Below, piece after piece: positions 31,384 through 39,869 of a DNA stretch of 64,000 nt. A program made the position numbers and the translations under genes. A model generated the notes under the pieces. That model did not search any database and was not told the DNA's origin. It saw nothing but the letters and a program-made list of their open reading frames with translations. Positions within the stretch are counted from its first letter, which is position 1. Each line of letters opens with the position of its first letter. The DNA is from Streptomyces sp. SID8374 (GTDB lineage Bacteria; Actinomycetota; Actinomycetes; Streptomycetales; Streptomycetaceae). Where the stretch lies: NCBI RefSeq assembly GCF_009865135.1, contig NZ_WWGH01000001.1, positions 248,001 through 312,000 of the forward strand. Reading direction: 5' to 3'.

Positions 31384-32028
31384 TCAGCGGCCGGTAGCCG
31401 GGGTGTCGTGGTCGTCGTCCTGGTAGCTGTAGCGCTTCCCGGTCCAGACGTCGCCGACGTTGTGGTAGCCGCGCTCCTCCCAGAACCCGGGGCGGTCGGC
31501 GGTGAGGTACTCGATGCCCCGGAGCCATTTGGCGCTCTTGTACCCGTAGAGGTGCGGCACGACCAGGCGCAGCGGGGAGCCGTGTTCGGCGGTGAGGGGT
31601 TCGCCGCCTCGGTGGGTGGCCAGGAGCGTCGTGGGGGCGGTGAAGTCGCAGAGGCGCAGGTTGGCGCTGTAGCCGTACTCGGCCCAGGCCATCACATGGG
31701 TGACCTCGGCGGCCGGTGGTGCCAGGCGGAGCAGCGTTCCGGCGGGGATGCCGAACCACTCGTGGTCGGTCGAGGTGGTCCCCTGCGCGCAGTGGAGGTC
31801 GGCGACGACGGTGGTGCGCGGGAGGGCGGTGACCTCGTCCCAGGACCAGCTGTAGGTGATGTCCCGGGCCGTGGCACCGAAGATCTTCAGGTCCCACCGT
31901 TCGGGCCGGAACCGGGGAACCGGACCGTAGTGGGAGACCGGCCAGCCGGCCACCCCCTGCTGCCCCGGCGGCAGCTGTCGCGGGGTCCGCGGCCGGGGAG
32001 GCGGCGGGGCCAGGTGGTCGCTGCCCAC
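31384..32028 (-). CDS. Sulfite oxidase-fold molybdopterin-dependent oxidoreductase
   Basis: 214 residues from a GTG. A SUOX/MsrP-like catalytic fold is seen in GPVPRFRPERWDLKIFG, the metal-ligand cysteine in DLHCAQG, and HGSPLRLVVPHLYGYKSAKWLRGIEYL, the conserved substrate/cofactor segment. There is no Tat signal or transmembrane helix, so it is probably cytosolic and differs from classical MsrP. The physiological electron acceptor and substrate are unknown. It is divergent from the dipZ gene across 237 bp. Confidence 0.82.
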   Translation of the reverse strand: MGSDHLAPPPPRPRTPRQLPPGQQGVAGWPVSHYGPVPRFRPERWDLKIFGATARDITYSWSWDEVTALPRTTVVADLHCAQGTTSTDHEWFGIPAGTLLRLAPPAAEVTHVMAWAEYGYSANLRLCDFTAPTTLLATHRGGEPLTAEHGSPLRLVVPHLYGYKSAKWLRGIEYLTADRPGFWEERGYHNVGDVWTGKRYSYQDDDHDTPATGR

Positions 32029-32265
32029 TGACGATCATCTCCCTGCGTGGTCGGCACGGCGAGAGACGGAACGCCCTCGCACAAACATTCTCCCGCAGGG
32101 TGGCCGGGGCCGGAGCAGGTGCCGCTCCCCCGGGGTGTCGGACGCGGTGCCTGTCGACTCTCCCTGTCCGCCACTCCCTCACCGCCAATCCGGTGGTCCC
32201 CCCGCACCGAATAGGAGGTAGAGGGCTGCGGACTGTGCCGCTCTCCCCGCGAGAGGCGGTACGTC

Positions 32266-34044
32266 ATGATCACGCTGGTGCTGATCGGGGTGCTGGGAGG
32301 GCTGATCACGGCGGTATCGCCGTGCATCCTGCCCGTCCTGCCCGTGGTGTTCCTGGCCGGCGGCACCGGGCGGGGGGACGACGACGCCACGTCGGCCACG
32401 GGCGCGAAAGGCGCCCAAGCCAAAGGCGGCGGGGTGGCGACCGCCCCGGCCCCGGCGGCTCCCGTACGCGAGCCCCGCAACCGGCGCCCGTACGCCGTGG
32501 TCGCGGGGCTCGTCGTCAGCTTCGCCTTCTTCACCCTGCTCGGCGTGACGATCATCTCCGCCCTGGGCCTGCCGCAGGACATCCTGCGTTACGTCGGCCT
32601 GGCGCTGCTCGTCCTGATCGGGCTGGGCCTGATCCTCCCGCCCGTCGAACGCCTGCTGGAGAAGCCCTTCGCCCGTATCCCGCAGCGCCAGGTCAACAAG
32701 GAGGGCAGCGCGTTCGCGCTCGGTCTGGGCCTCGGCCTGCTGTACGTGCCGTGCGCCGGTCCGGTCCTGGCGGCGATCACCATCGCGGGTGCCCGGGGCG
32801 AGATCAGCTCCGACATCGTGGTGCTGACCCTCTCGTTCGCCGTCGGCACCGCCGTACCGCTGCTCGTCTTCGCCCTCGCCGGGCGCCGGGTCGCCGCCCG
32901 GGTCACCGCGTTCCGCCGGCGCGCCCGGGGGCTGCGGATCGCCGCCGGATCCCTGATGATCGTGCTGGCCCTGGGTCTGGCCTTCGACGTCACCGCGGCC
33001 ATCCAGCGGGCCCTGCCCGACTACACCTCCGGCGTCCAGAAGAAGATCGAGGACAGCGACGCCGCCCGGCAGCAGCTGTCCGGTCTGTACGACGACTCCA
33101 ACAAGGAGCTGTCCCGGTGCGAGGACGGCGCCGACGAACTGCGCTCGTGCGGGAAGGCCCCGGCGCTGGAGGGCATCGACTCCTGGTTCAACACCCCCGG
33201 CGACCGGCCCGTCGACCTCAAGAGCCTGCGCGGCAAGGTCACCCTGGTCGACTTCTGGACGTACTCCTGCATCAACTGCCAGCGCGCCGTGCCGCATCTG
33301 CGTGACTGGGAGCGCACCTACCGGGATGCCGGGCTGCGCATCATCGGGGTGCACTCCCCCGAGTTCGCCTTCGAGAAGAAGCGGAGCAACGTCGTCTCCG
33401 GTGCCGAGAAGCTGGGCGTCACCTGGCCCGTCGCCCTCGACAACGACCTCACCACCTGGGACAACTACCGCAACCGCTTCTGGCCCGCCAAGTATCTGAT
33501 CGACGCCGAGGGCACGGTCCGGTACTTCAAGTTCGGCGAGGGCCAGTACGACCGGACGGAGAAGATGATCCGCGAGCTGCTCCGGCAGGCGGACCCGACC
33601 GTCGTCCTGCCGAAGCCCACGGACCGCGCCATGGACGATCTGGCCGCCGACCGGACGCCCGAGACCTATCTGAGCAACCTGCGCGTCCGCGGATACACCG
33701 GCACCCCCCTGGTGGACGACAAGCCGACCGCGTACCGCTTCCCGAAGGGCACGCTGCCCCTCAACAAGCTTTCGCTGGACGGCACCTGGACCGCCGGGTA
33801 CGAGAACTTCACCGCCGGACGCGACGCCCGCCTGGCCTTCACCTACCGCGCGAAGAACGCCAACCTCGTCCTCGCCGGCACCGGCAAGGTCACCGTCCTC
33901 GTGAACGGTGAGGTCACCAAGACGATCGAGGTGTCCGGCTCGCCGACGCTGTACCGCCTGACCGACGACCGGGACGCGCGCACCGCACGCCTGGAACTGC
34001 GCGTCGGCGAAGGCCTCCAGGCGTACGTCTTCACCTTCGGGTAG
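32266..34044 (+). CDS. dipZ: DipZ-like fusion: CcdA electron transporter with thioredoxin-like domain
   Basis: 592 residues. Residues 1-255 form a CcdA-type membrane domain with two redox cysteines (SPCILPVLP and VPCAGPVL). Residues about 290-435 form a TlpA-like domain with CxxC (WTYSCINCQRAVPHL). The rest (about 470-590) is the beta-rich DipZ C-terminal domain. The protein carries electrons across the membrane to extracytoplasmic thiols for cytochrome c maturation or disulfide repair. The hydrophilic insert at about 35-65 between helices 1 and 2 is long and Ala/Gly/Pro-rich. A perfect hairpin follows the stop. Confidence 0.88.
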   Translation: MITLVLIGVLGGLITAVSPCILPVLPVVFLAGGTGRGDDDATSATGAKGAQAKGGGVATAPAPAAPVREPRNRRPYAVVAGLVVSFAFFTLLGVTIISALGLPQDILRYVGLALLVLIGLGLILPPVERLLEKPFARIPQRQVNKEGSAFALGLGLGLLYVPCAGPVLAAITIAGARGEISSDIVVLTLSFAVGTAVPLLVFALAGRRVAARVTAFRRRARGLRIAAGSLMIVLALGLAFDVTAAIQRALPDYTSGVQKKIEDSDAARQQLSGLYDDSNKELSRCEDGADELRSCGKAPALEGIDSWFNTPGDRPVDLKSLRGKVTLVDFWTYSCINCQRAVPHLRDWERTYRDAGLRIIGVHSPEFAFEKKRSNVVSGAEKLGVTWPVALDNDLTTWDNYRNRFWPAKYLIDAEGTVRYFKFGEGQYDRTEKMIRELLRQADPTVVLPKPTDRAMDDLAADRTPETYLSNLRVRGYTGTPLVDDKPTAYRFPKGTLPLNKLSLDGTWTAGYENFTAGRDARLAFTYRAKNANLVLAGTGKVTVLVNGEVTKTIEVSGSPTLYRLTDDRDARTARLELRVGEGLQAYVFTFG

Positions 34045-34046
34045 AG

Positions 34047-34073
34047 CGTCGCCCCGCCCAGGGCGGGGCGACG
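34047..34073 (+). terminator. Terminator after dipZ
   Basis: Perfect 13-bp inverted repeat (CGTCGCCCCGCCC and complement) around one A, starting three bases after the dipZ stop. Confidence 0.85.
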
Positions 34074-34250
34074 GCCTCACATGCTGGTGCGGGGGCGTGT
34101 GCGGGAGGTGTGATCCCCCGCGTTCCCGGAGCGTGGCGGGGCGGAAACCCGGCTTTCCCACCGTGTCGGACGGAGGGCCGCCCGCCGCCGACCGCGCGGG
34201 CCGACCGAGGTGGTTCGCAGGCCGGAAGGCGGGGGTTCGGCGCCGGTCGG

Positions 34251-34979
34251 CGGCTGCTGCGCTCCGACAACAAGGACGCCCCGGCGAAATGGAGTCGGGG
34301 GCGCCAGGCCGCCGATGTCGTCGCCGCGTACCCCGTCCGTGGATCGGCGGCGGAGTGGGCGGGCGTCCTCAAGCGCCTCCGGCCCCGGCTGTACTCCATC
34401 TCCTCCAGCCCGCTCGCCCACCCCGGCGAGGTCCGGCTCACGGTCTCCGTCGTCCGGTACGCCAACAATCTCGGCCGGGACCGCACGGGCGTCTGCCCGG
34501 CCTACCTCGCCGACCACGCCGACGACGGCCCGGTCCAGGTCTTCGTACAGCGCTCACCGCACTTCCGGCCGCCCTCCGACCCGGCCACACCCATGGCCAT
34601 GGCCGGCCCGGGAACCGGTGTGGCCCCCTTCGTCGGCTTCCTCGAAGAGCGCCGGGCCGCCGACTTCTACTACCGCGAGGAGCTGGAGGCGTACCGGGCA
34701 GCGGGCCACCTCGGCCGACTCGGCCTCGCCTTCTCCCGCGACCAGCGCAACAAGGTCTACGTCCAGGACCGCATGCGCGAACACGGCCCGCGCCTGTGGC
34801 AGTGGCTCCGGGACGGCGCCCACTTCTACGTCTGCGGCGACGCCTCCCGCATGGCCGAGGACGTCGACCAGGCGCTCAGGGACATCGCCGCCGCCCACGG
34901 TGGCATGGACGCCGACGAGGCGTCCGTGTACGTGCGGCGTCTGGCCTCGGACCGGCGCTACGTCCGCGACGTCTGCTGA
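34251..34979 (+). pseudogene. Remnant of a CysJ-like flavoprotein reductase (sulfite reductase alpha type)
   Basis: Only the C-terminal FAD/NADPH part survives: LLRSDNKDAPAKW, RLYSISSSPLAHPGEV (FAD), MAGPGTGVAPF (NADP), AFSRDQRNKVYVQDRM and YVCGDASRMAEDV. The flavodoxin and oxidase domains upstream are absent, and the DNA before 34251 has no related coding. A second deletion of about 18 residues removes the conserved W-x-F-F-G segment between GFLEERRA and DFYYREEL. No good start codon with a ribosome site precedes it. This is a decayed gene; the closest whole relatives would be nitrate/sulfite reductase flavoproteins. Confidence 0.75.
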
Positions 34980-35360
34980 CCACCACGCGGGGGTTTCCGG
35001 ACAGCTTCGGGCTGTGAGCGAGGCCATGCTTTTCCGCGTTTGACAGTAAATTCTTCACGAAGCTGGCGATTCTCCTTCAAGAACTCCTGCTTCGGTCCCG
35101 TTTCATCACCCGAACAGCAAGATCAACATCGTTGAACGCTGCATCGCCCTCTCCACCCTGTCCGTATGGCGGCCAACCGCCCCGGCGCGACTACTGCCTC
35201 TCGCGCATGTGGCTGTAGGCATATTCCAGAACGGCATGCCGGACGCGCCGACCCTGACCCAGCCGAGCGCCCTACCGGTGATGCGCCGTCACTTCAGGGG
35301 AGCCCGGAGGCATCTGCCTTCGATTCCCGTTCACCACCGCCGCACTTGGGGGACTTTCCC
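34980..35360. other. Gene-free region upstream of melC1
   Basis: 381 bp with no coding sequence I can support. It is visibly less GC-rich than its surroundings (for example TTTGACAGTAAATTCTTCAC near 35040). The melC1 promoter should lie in the 3' part; TGGCTGTAGGCATATTCC near 35210 and the palindrome GGCATGCC near 35236 are possible regulator sites, but no site is certain. Confidence 0.5.
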
Positions 35361-35762
35361 ATGTCTCAACTCACCCGTCGTCGCGCCCTCGGGGCCGCCG
35401 CGACCGCTCTGACCGGCCTCGTCCTGACCGGCTTCGCGCGGACGGCAGGGGCGTCGTCCGAACCTGCGACCGCAGGTACGAAGCAGCACGAGGGGCACGC
35501 GGCGCACGCGGGCCACGCAGGCCCGCAGCCGTTCAGCGAGACCTTCCAGGGACGCCGTATCGAGGGCGCGCCGTCGCACGGCGACGGCCATCACGGCGGC
35601 TACGCGGTGCAGATCGACGGCGAGGAACTGCACGTGATGCAGAACGCGGACAGCACCTGGGTCAGCGTCATCAACCACTACGAGACGTTCCCCACCCCGC
35701 GCGCGGTCGCCCGGGCAGCCGTGATCGACCTCCAGGGCTCCGACCTCGTACCCCTGGCCTGA
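35361..35762 (+). CDS. melC1: Tyrosinase cofactor MelC1
   Basis: 133 residues. A twin-arginine signal ([21 protein letters not shown]) is followed by a His-rich stretch ([13 protein letters not shown]) and the MelC1 core ([41 protein letters not shown]). MelC1 is the copper chaperone that activates apo-tyrosinase and carries it through the Tat system, since MelC2 has no signal of its own. The ATG at 35361 puts the RR motif at residues 6-8. The gene is 52 bp before melC2 in one operon. Confidence 0.95.
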   Translation: MSQLTRRRALGAAATALTGLVLTGFARTAGASSEPATAGTKQHEGHAAHAGHAGPQPFSETFQGRRIEGAPSHGDGHHGGYAVQIDGEELHVMQNADSTWVSVINHYETFPTPRAVARAAVIDLQGSDLVPLA

Positions 35763-35814
35763 TCCTCCGCCCGCGCGATTCCGCCGACCATTTCCTGAAC
35801 CGGGGAGCACCCTC

Positions 35815-36642
35815 ATGACCGTACGCAAGAACCAGGCGAGCCTGACCGCCGCCGAGAAGCGCGGCTTCGTCGACGCGCTCCTGGAGCTCAAGCGCACCGG
35901 CCGGTACGACACGTTCGTCACCACCCACAACGCCTTCATCATGAGCGACACCGACAGCGGCGACCGGGTGGGCCACCGGTCGCCGTCCTTCCTGCCCTGG
36001 CACCGCAGATTCCTCATACAGTTCGAACAGGCGCTCCAGGCCATCGATCCCGCCGTCGCCCTGCCCTACTGGGACTGGACGGCGGACCGCACCGCATCGG
36101 CCTCCCTGTGGGCACCCGATTTCCTCGGAGGTAGCGGCCGGAGCAGGGACGGGCAGGTCACCGAGGGGCCGTTCGCCGTCGACGGCGGCAGATGGCCGGT
36201 CACCGTGACGGTCGACGGGCGCGGTTTCCTGCGCCGCGCCCTCGGGTCCGGCGTACCGCAGCTGCCGACCCGCGCCGAGGTCGACTCGGTGCTCGCCATG
36301 CCCACGTACGACACCGCGCCCTGGAACAGCGCGTCGGACGGCTTCCGCAACCACCTCGAAGGCTGGCGCGGCGTCAATCTCCACAACCGCGTGCACGTGT
36401 GGGTGGGAGGCCAGATGGCCACCGGCGCCTCGCCCAACGACCCGGTCTTCTGGCTGCACCACGCGTTCATCGACCGGCTCTGGGCGCAGTGGCAGGCACG
36501 CCACCCCCGCTCCGCCTATCTGCCCGCCACGGGGACGCGGAACGTCGTGAGCCTCAACGACGTCATGCGTCCCTGGAACGATGTGACGCCTGCCGAGATG
36601 CTGGATCACACGAAGTTCTACACCTTCGACACGATGGCGTAG
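35815..36642 (+). CDS. melC2: Tyrosinase MelC2
   Basis: 275 residues, the usual length. The type-3 dicopper site is complete: CuA His38 (THNAF), His54 (GHRSPSF) and His63 (PWHRRF); CuB from LHNRVHVW and WLHHAFIDRLW (near 190, 194 and 216). It oxidises tyrosine and dopa to quinones for extracellular melanin. It lacks a signal peptide and is exported with MelC1. The stop is followed by a strong hairpin shared with the convergent quinone reductase gene. Confidence 0.96.
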   Translation: MTVRKNQASLTAAEKRGFVDALLELKRTGRYDTFVTTHNAFIMSDTDSGDRVGHRSPSFLPWHRRFLIQFEQALQAIDPAVALPYWDWTADRTASASLWAPDFLGGSGRSRDGQVTEGPFAVDGGRWPVTVTVDGRGFLRRALGSGVPQLPTRAEVDSVLAMPTYDTAPWNSASDGFRNHLEGWRGVNLHNRVHVWVGGQMATGASPNDPVFWLHHAFIDRLWAQWQARHPRSAYLPATGTRNVVSLNDVMRPWNDVTPAEMLDHTKFYTFDTMA

Positions 36643-36649
36643 CACCGCG

Positions 36650-36678
36650 CGGGCCCCGGGCGCTCCGCCCGGGGCCCG
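36650..36678. terminator. Bidirectional terminator after melC2
   Basis: Perfect 13-bp arms (CGGGCCCCGGGCG and complement) with a CTC loop between the convergent melC2 and quinone oxidoreductase genes. Confidence 0.85.
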
Positions 36679-36692
36679 TCCTGTGCGGCTCC

Positions 36693-37652
36693 CTACTCGT
36701 TCACCAGCAGGATCTTTCCGGTGTGGCCGCCGGCCTCCATCCGCCGGTGCGCCTCGGCGGCCTCTTCCATGGGGAGCCGGTCCTCGATGAGCAGCCGGAC
36801 GGACCCGTTCTCGATCATCGGCCAGACGTGGTCCCGGACTTCGGCCACGATGGCGGCCTTCTGCTCCTTGGACCGGGTACGCAGAGTGGTGCCGTACACC
36901 GAGAGGCGCTTGAAGACCAGGTCGGCCAGGTTGAGCGTGCCGTCGAGGCCGTTCTGCAGGCCGATGACGACGAGGCGCCCGTCGGCGGCCAGTGAGCGGA
37001 TGTTGCGTTCGAGGTAGTCGCCGCCGATGACGTCGAGGATCACGTCGAAGGGGCCGTACTCGGTGAAGTCCTCGGTGCGGTGGTCGACGGCCACGTCGGC
37101 ACCGAGTTCCCGCACGCGTGCGACCTTCTCCGGACCGCCGACCGTGGTGACGACGCGGACACCGAGCACCTTGGCGACCTGGATCGCCATGGAGCCCACG
37201 CCGCCGAGCCCGCCGTGCACGAGAAGGGTCTCCCCCTGCTTGAGGCCCGCGGTCATGACGAGGTTGGACCACACCGTGGCGGTCACCTCCGGCAGGCCCG
37301 CCGCGTCGGTCAGGCCGACGCCCGCCGGAACGGGCAGCAGCTGCCCGGCGGGGACGGCGACCTTCTGCGCGTAACCGCCTCCGGTCAGCAGGGCGCACAC
37401 CTCGTCGCCCACCTGCCATCCGGTGACCCCGTCACCGAGGGCGCCGATCCTGCCGGAGACTTCGAGACCCGGGTACGGCGAGGTGCCCGGCGCCAGCGGG
37501 TAGAGCCCCATCCGCTGCATGACGTCCGCGCGGTTCAGGGCGCCGGCCACCACATCGACGACCACCTCTCCGGCGGCGGGCCCGGGGTCCTCGACCTCGA
37601 TCCACTCCAGTACCTCGGGGCCACCGGGCTCCTTGATCGACACTGCCTTCAT
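36693..37652 (-). CDS. NAD(P)H-quinone oxidoreductase (zinc-free MDR, PIG3-like)
   Basis: 319 residues. An N-terminal GroES-like fold (MKAVSIKEPGGPEVLEW, ALNRADVMQRMGLYP) is followed by a Rossmann domain with the NADP motif HGGLGGVGSMAIQVAK. The zinc ligands of alcohol dehydrogenases are absent, as in quinone reductases of the QOR/PIG3 group. It probably reduces quinones or enals with NADPH. The ATG at 37652 matches the family N-terminus exactly. It lies 63 bp after the esterase gene in the same direction, so the two may be co-transcribed. Confidence 0.88.
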   Translation of the reverse strand: MKAVSIKEPGGPEVLEWIEVEDPGPAAGEVVVDVVAGALNRADVMQRMGLYPLAPGTSPYPGLEVSGRIGALGDGVTGWQVGDEVCALLTGGGYAQKVAVPAGQLLPVPAGVGLTDAAGLPEVTATVWSNLVMTAGLKQGETLLVHGGLGGVGSMAIQVAKVLGVRVVTTVGGPEKVARVRELGADVAVDHRTEDFTEYGPFDVILDVIGGDYLERNIRSLAADGRLVVIGLQNGLDGTLNLADLVFKRLSVYGTTLRTRSKEQKAAIVAEVRDHVWPMIENGSVRLLIEDRLPMEEAAEAHRRMEAGGHTGKILLVNE

Positions 37653-37715
37653 GACACTCCGTTCCCAGCGGCGTACGAGCCCGGTCCACACGTCCCAGTT
37701 CCCGTTCCACACGCC

Positions 37716-38690
37716 TCAGTTGTCGTGCAGGGCCGTCCTGAGGGCGTCGACGGCGAGCTTGCGGGCGACGTTGGCCGCACGGGTGTCGCGCAGGCTGTCC
37801 AGCAGCAGGAAGTCGTGGACCATGCCCGCCACGCGGACGGAGGTCACGTCCACACCGGCCTCGCGCAGCTTGTTGGCGTACTTCTCGCCCTCGTCGCGCA
37901 GGACGTCGGCCTCGTCGGTGATGACGAGGGTGGTGGGCAGGCCCTTGAGCTGCTCCAGGGAGGCCCGGAGCGGGGAGGCGTACACCTCGGTGCGCTGGGC
38001 GGGGTCGGTGGTGTAGGCGTCCCAGAACCACTTCATGCCGTCGCGGGTGAGGTAGTAGCCCTCGGCGAACTGGAGGTACGACGGGGTGTCGAAGTCGGCG
38101 TCGGCCACCGGGTACAGCAGGACCTGCGCCTTGAGGTCGATCCCGCCGCGCTCCTTGTTCATCAGCGCGAAGACGGCCGACATGCAGCCGCCCACCGACT
38201 CGCCGGTGACGGCGATCCGCGAGGTGTCCAGGCCGTGCTCCGCACCGTGCTCCAGGACCCACCGGCCCACGGCGTAGTTCTGCTCCACCTGTGTGGGGTA
38301 CTTGGCCTCGGGTGCGCGGTCGTAGACGGGGAAGACCCCCGCCGCACCGGCGCCGACGGTGAGTTCGCGGAAGAGGCGGTCGTGGGTCCGGTCGTCGCCG
38401 AAGACCCAGCCGGCGCCGTGGATGTAGAAGACCACCGGCAGCTGCCCGGTGGCTCCCTTGGGCCGGATGATGCGGGTGCGGACCGTGCCCCACTCGCCCG
38501 CGTCCACGTCGACCCACTCCTCGTCGACCTCGGGACGGGGCACGCTCTCGTCGCTCTGCAGGCCGAGCAGGATGTCCCGGCCCTTCTCCGGGGGGACCTC
38601 GTAGATCCGCGGATGCGGGTCCGTGGCCTCGCACAACTCCTTCGCCGCGGGTTCCAGGTAGGGGGTGATCGGAGGAGGTAGATCAGTCAT
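37716..38690 (-). CDS. Alpha/beta hydrolase of the HSL (hormone-sensitive lipase) family
   Basis: 324 residues. HGAGW (oxyanion-hole HGGG variant), nucleophile in GESVGG, acid in DEADVLRD and base in VHDFLLL are all visible. The family hydrolyses short-chain esters or lactones. The ATG at 38690 has GGAGG upstream; an earlier in-frame start would add 15 residues encoded in a repeat-bearing region. It is followed by the quinone reductase, suggesting a detoxification or catabolic pair. Confidence 0.86.
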   Translation of the reverse strand: MTDLPPPITPYLEPAAKELCEATDPHPRIYEVPPEKGRDILLGLQSDESVPRPEVDEEWVDVDAGEWGTVRTRIIRPKGATGQLPVVFYIHGAGWVFGDDRTHDRLFRELTVGAGAAGVFPVYDRAPEAKYPTQVEQNYAVGRWVLEHGAEHGLDTSRIAVTGESVGGCMSAVFALMNKERGGIDLKAQVLLYPVADADFDTPSYLQFAEGYYLTRDGMKWFWDAYTTDPAQRTEVYASPLRASLEQLKGLPTTLVITDEADVLRDEGEKYANKLREAGVDVTSVRVAGMVHDFLLLDSLRDTRAANVARKLAVDALRTALHDN

Positions 38691-38737
38691 GTCGACTCCC
38701 TGTCGCGGGCACACCATGTGCCCGGTCCGAGGCACAC

Positions 38738-38806
38738 CTGTCCGCCCTGTTCACGGCAGGTCTGTCCGCTCTGCTCACAGCACGTACGTGTGCCCTGTTC
38801 ATGTGG
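38738..38806. repeat. Degenerate 24-bp tandem repeats in an intergenic region
   Basis: Two 21-bp elements of the pattern CTGTCCGCyCTGyTCACrGCA start at 38738 and 38762 (18 of 21 identical), and a third weaker copy starts near 38786, giving a 24-bp period. They lie just upstream of the esterase gene. A phased set of regulator sites is possible; no other feature was seen in 38691-38932. Confidence 0.55.
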
Positions 38807-38932
38807 TCCCATCGGCTGCTGAAGCCATGCACACCCCAGTCGGCAATGAGCGGTTCCATCCTTCGCGCCCCGTTCGTCCCCTGCAACCCGTGCACAGCCC
38901 TTCCCGGCGGGGTCTGCACGTCGGGCATACCG

Positions 38933-39646
38933 CTAGCGCGCCGCTGCCTCGTGCACATCGGCGACGATGCGCCGGGCGAGGCGTTCGGAGGAGGCCGGGT
39001 TCTGCCCCGTGTAGAGGTTGCGGTCCACGACCACGTACGGCCGCAGGGGCAGACGGCCCTTCGTATACCGCGCCCCGCTCTCCCGCAGCCGGTCCTCCAG
39101 CAGCCAGATCGCCTTTCGGCCGAAACTGTTGAACTTCTCCTCCAGATTCGACAGCCCCGTCATCCGGTACCCGGTGAAGGGCCATGACCCGTCCTCGGCC
39201 TTCGCGGCGAACGCCGCCGCCGGCGCATGACAGAGCAGCGCGAGGGGCCTGCCCGAAGCGAGCACCCGCGTGAGCAGCGCACCCGACACCGGATCCACCG
39301 ACAGGTCCTCCATCGGCCCGTGCCCGCCCGGGTAGAAGACCACGTCGAAGTCGTCCGGATCGATTTCGCCCAGCACCCGGGGGTGCTTCAGCTCCGCGTC
39401 GATCCTGTCCAGATACGCGGCCACCTCACGCAACGTCGACGGCCACCCCGCCGTCCGCGACATGCTCAGCCGGTCCAGCGTCGGAACCTTCCCGCCGGGC
39501 GTGGCGATCGTGATCTCCCACCCCGCCTCGCTGAAGATCTTGTGCGGTACCGCCAGTTCCTCACCCCAGAACCCCGACGGATGGACCTCCCCGTCCTTCA
39601 GCGTCCAACGGTCGGCCGCCGACACGACGAACAGCACCTTGGTCAC
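38933..39646 (-). CDS. DJ-1/PfpI family (Hsp31-like) protein
   Basis: 237 residues from the GTG at 39646 (GGAGGAGGGG six bases upstream). Class I glutamine-amidotransferase-like fold with the nucleophile elbow LALLCHAPAA. FYPGGHGPMEDL carries the usual preceding motif and WGEELAVPHKIF the conserved glutamate region. Hsp31-type members act as glyoxalase III, deglycase or chaperone; which applies is unclear. It is divergent from the OYE operon, and operator-like repeats lie between the two. Confidence 0.85.
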   Translation of the reverse strand: MTKVLFVVSAADRWTLKDGEVHPSGFWGEELAVPHKIFSEAGWEITIATPGGKVPTLDRLSMSRTAGWPSTLREVAAYLDRIDAELKHPRVLGEIDPDDFDVVFYPGGHGPMEDLSVDPVSGALLTRVLASGRPLALLCHAPAAAFAAKAEDGSWPFTGYRMTGLSNLEEKFNSFGRKAIWLLEDRLRESGARYTKGRLPLRPYVVVDRNLYTGQNPASSERLARRIVADVHEAAAR

Positions 39647-39792
39647 GACAACCCCTCCTCCTGCGGAAACGGGTCCGCCTTCGCCTGCGTACACATCAGC
39701 CCATATCCACCGCGAAGCCTCGAACCATCATCTGCCGCGTGGGACACCCGGGCGACCGGTCGCCTCGTGCGACGCACCCCACACTCTCGATG

Positions 39793-39824
39793 TTTACGGT
39801 GATTACATTTTCGCGCTAATGTAA
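39793..39824 (+). promoter_or_regulatory. Promoter of the OYE operon with an inverted repeat
   Basis: TTTACG (39793-39798) and TAATGT (39817-39822) form a plausible -35/-10 pair with an 18-bp spacer. TTACATT (39803-39809) and AATGTAA (39818-39824) form a perfect 7-bp inverted repeat overlapping the -10, so a second regulator besides the TetR protein may act here. Confidence 0.5.
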
Positions 39825-39833
39825 GTGGTGCAC

Positions 39834-39848
39834 ACATCTTAGGTGATC
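39834..39848. promoter_or_regulatory. Operator, copy 1 (shared with the TetR gene)
   Basis: ACATCTTAGGTGATC, just downstream of the predicted transcription start of the OYE gene. The exact reverse complement occurs at 43829-43843 before the TetR gene that ends this gene block. A 15-bp identity in the two promoters is best explained by one repressor. Confidence 0.7.
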
Positions 39849-39869
39849 AAGAAGGAAGAGTGAATCCGT

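Noticed and set aside
34110..34979. A complete short oxidoreductase gene
   Set aside because: The first 45 codons have no homology, the FAD/NADP part lacks an internal conserved segment, and the flavodoxin domain is missing; better called a remnant.
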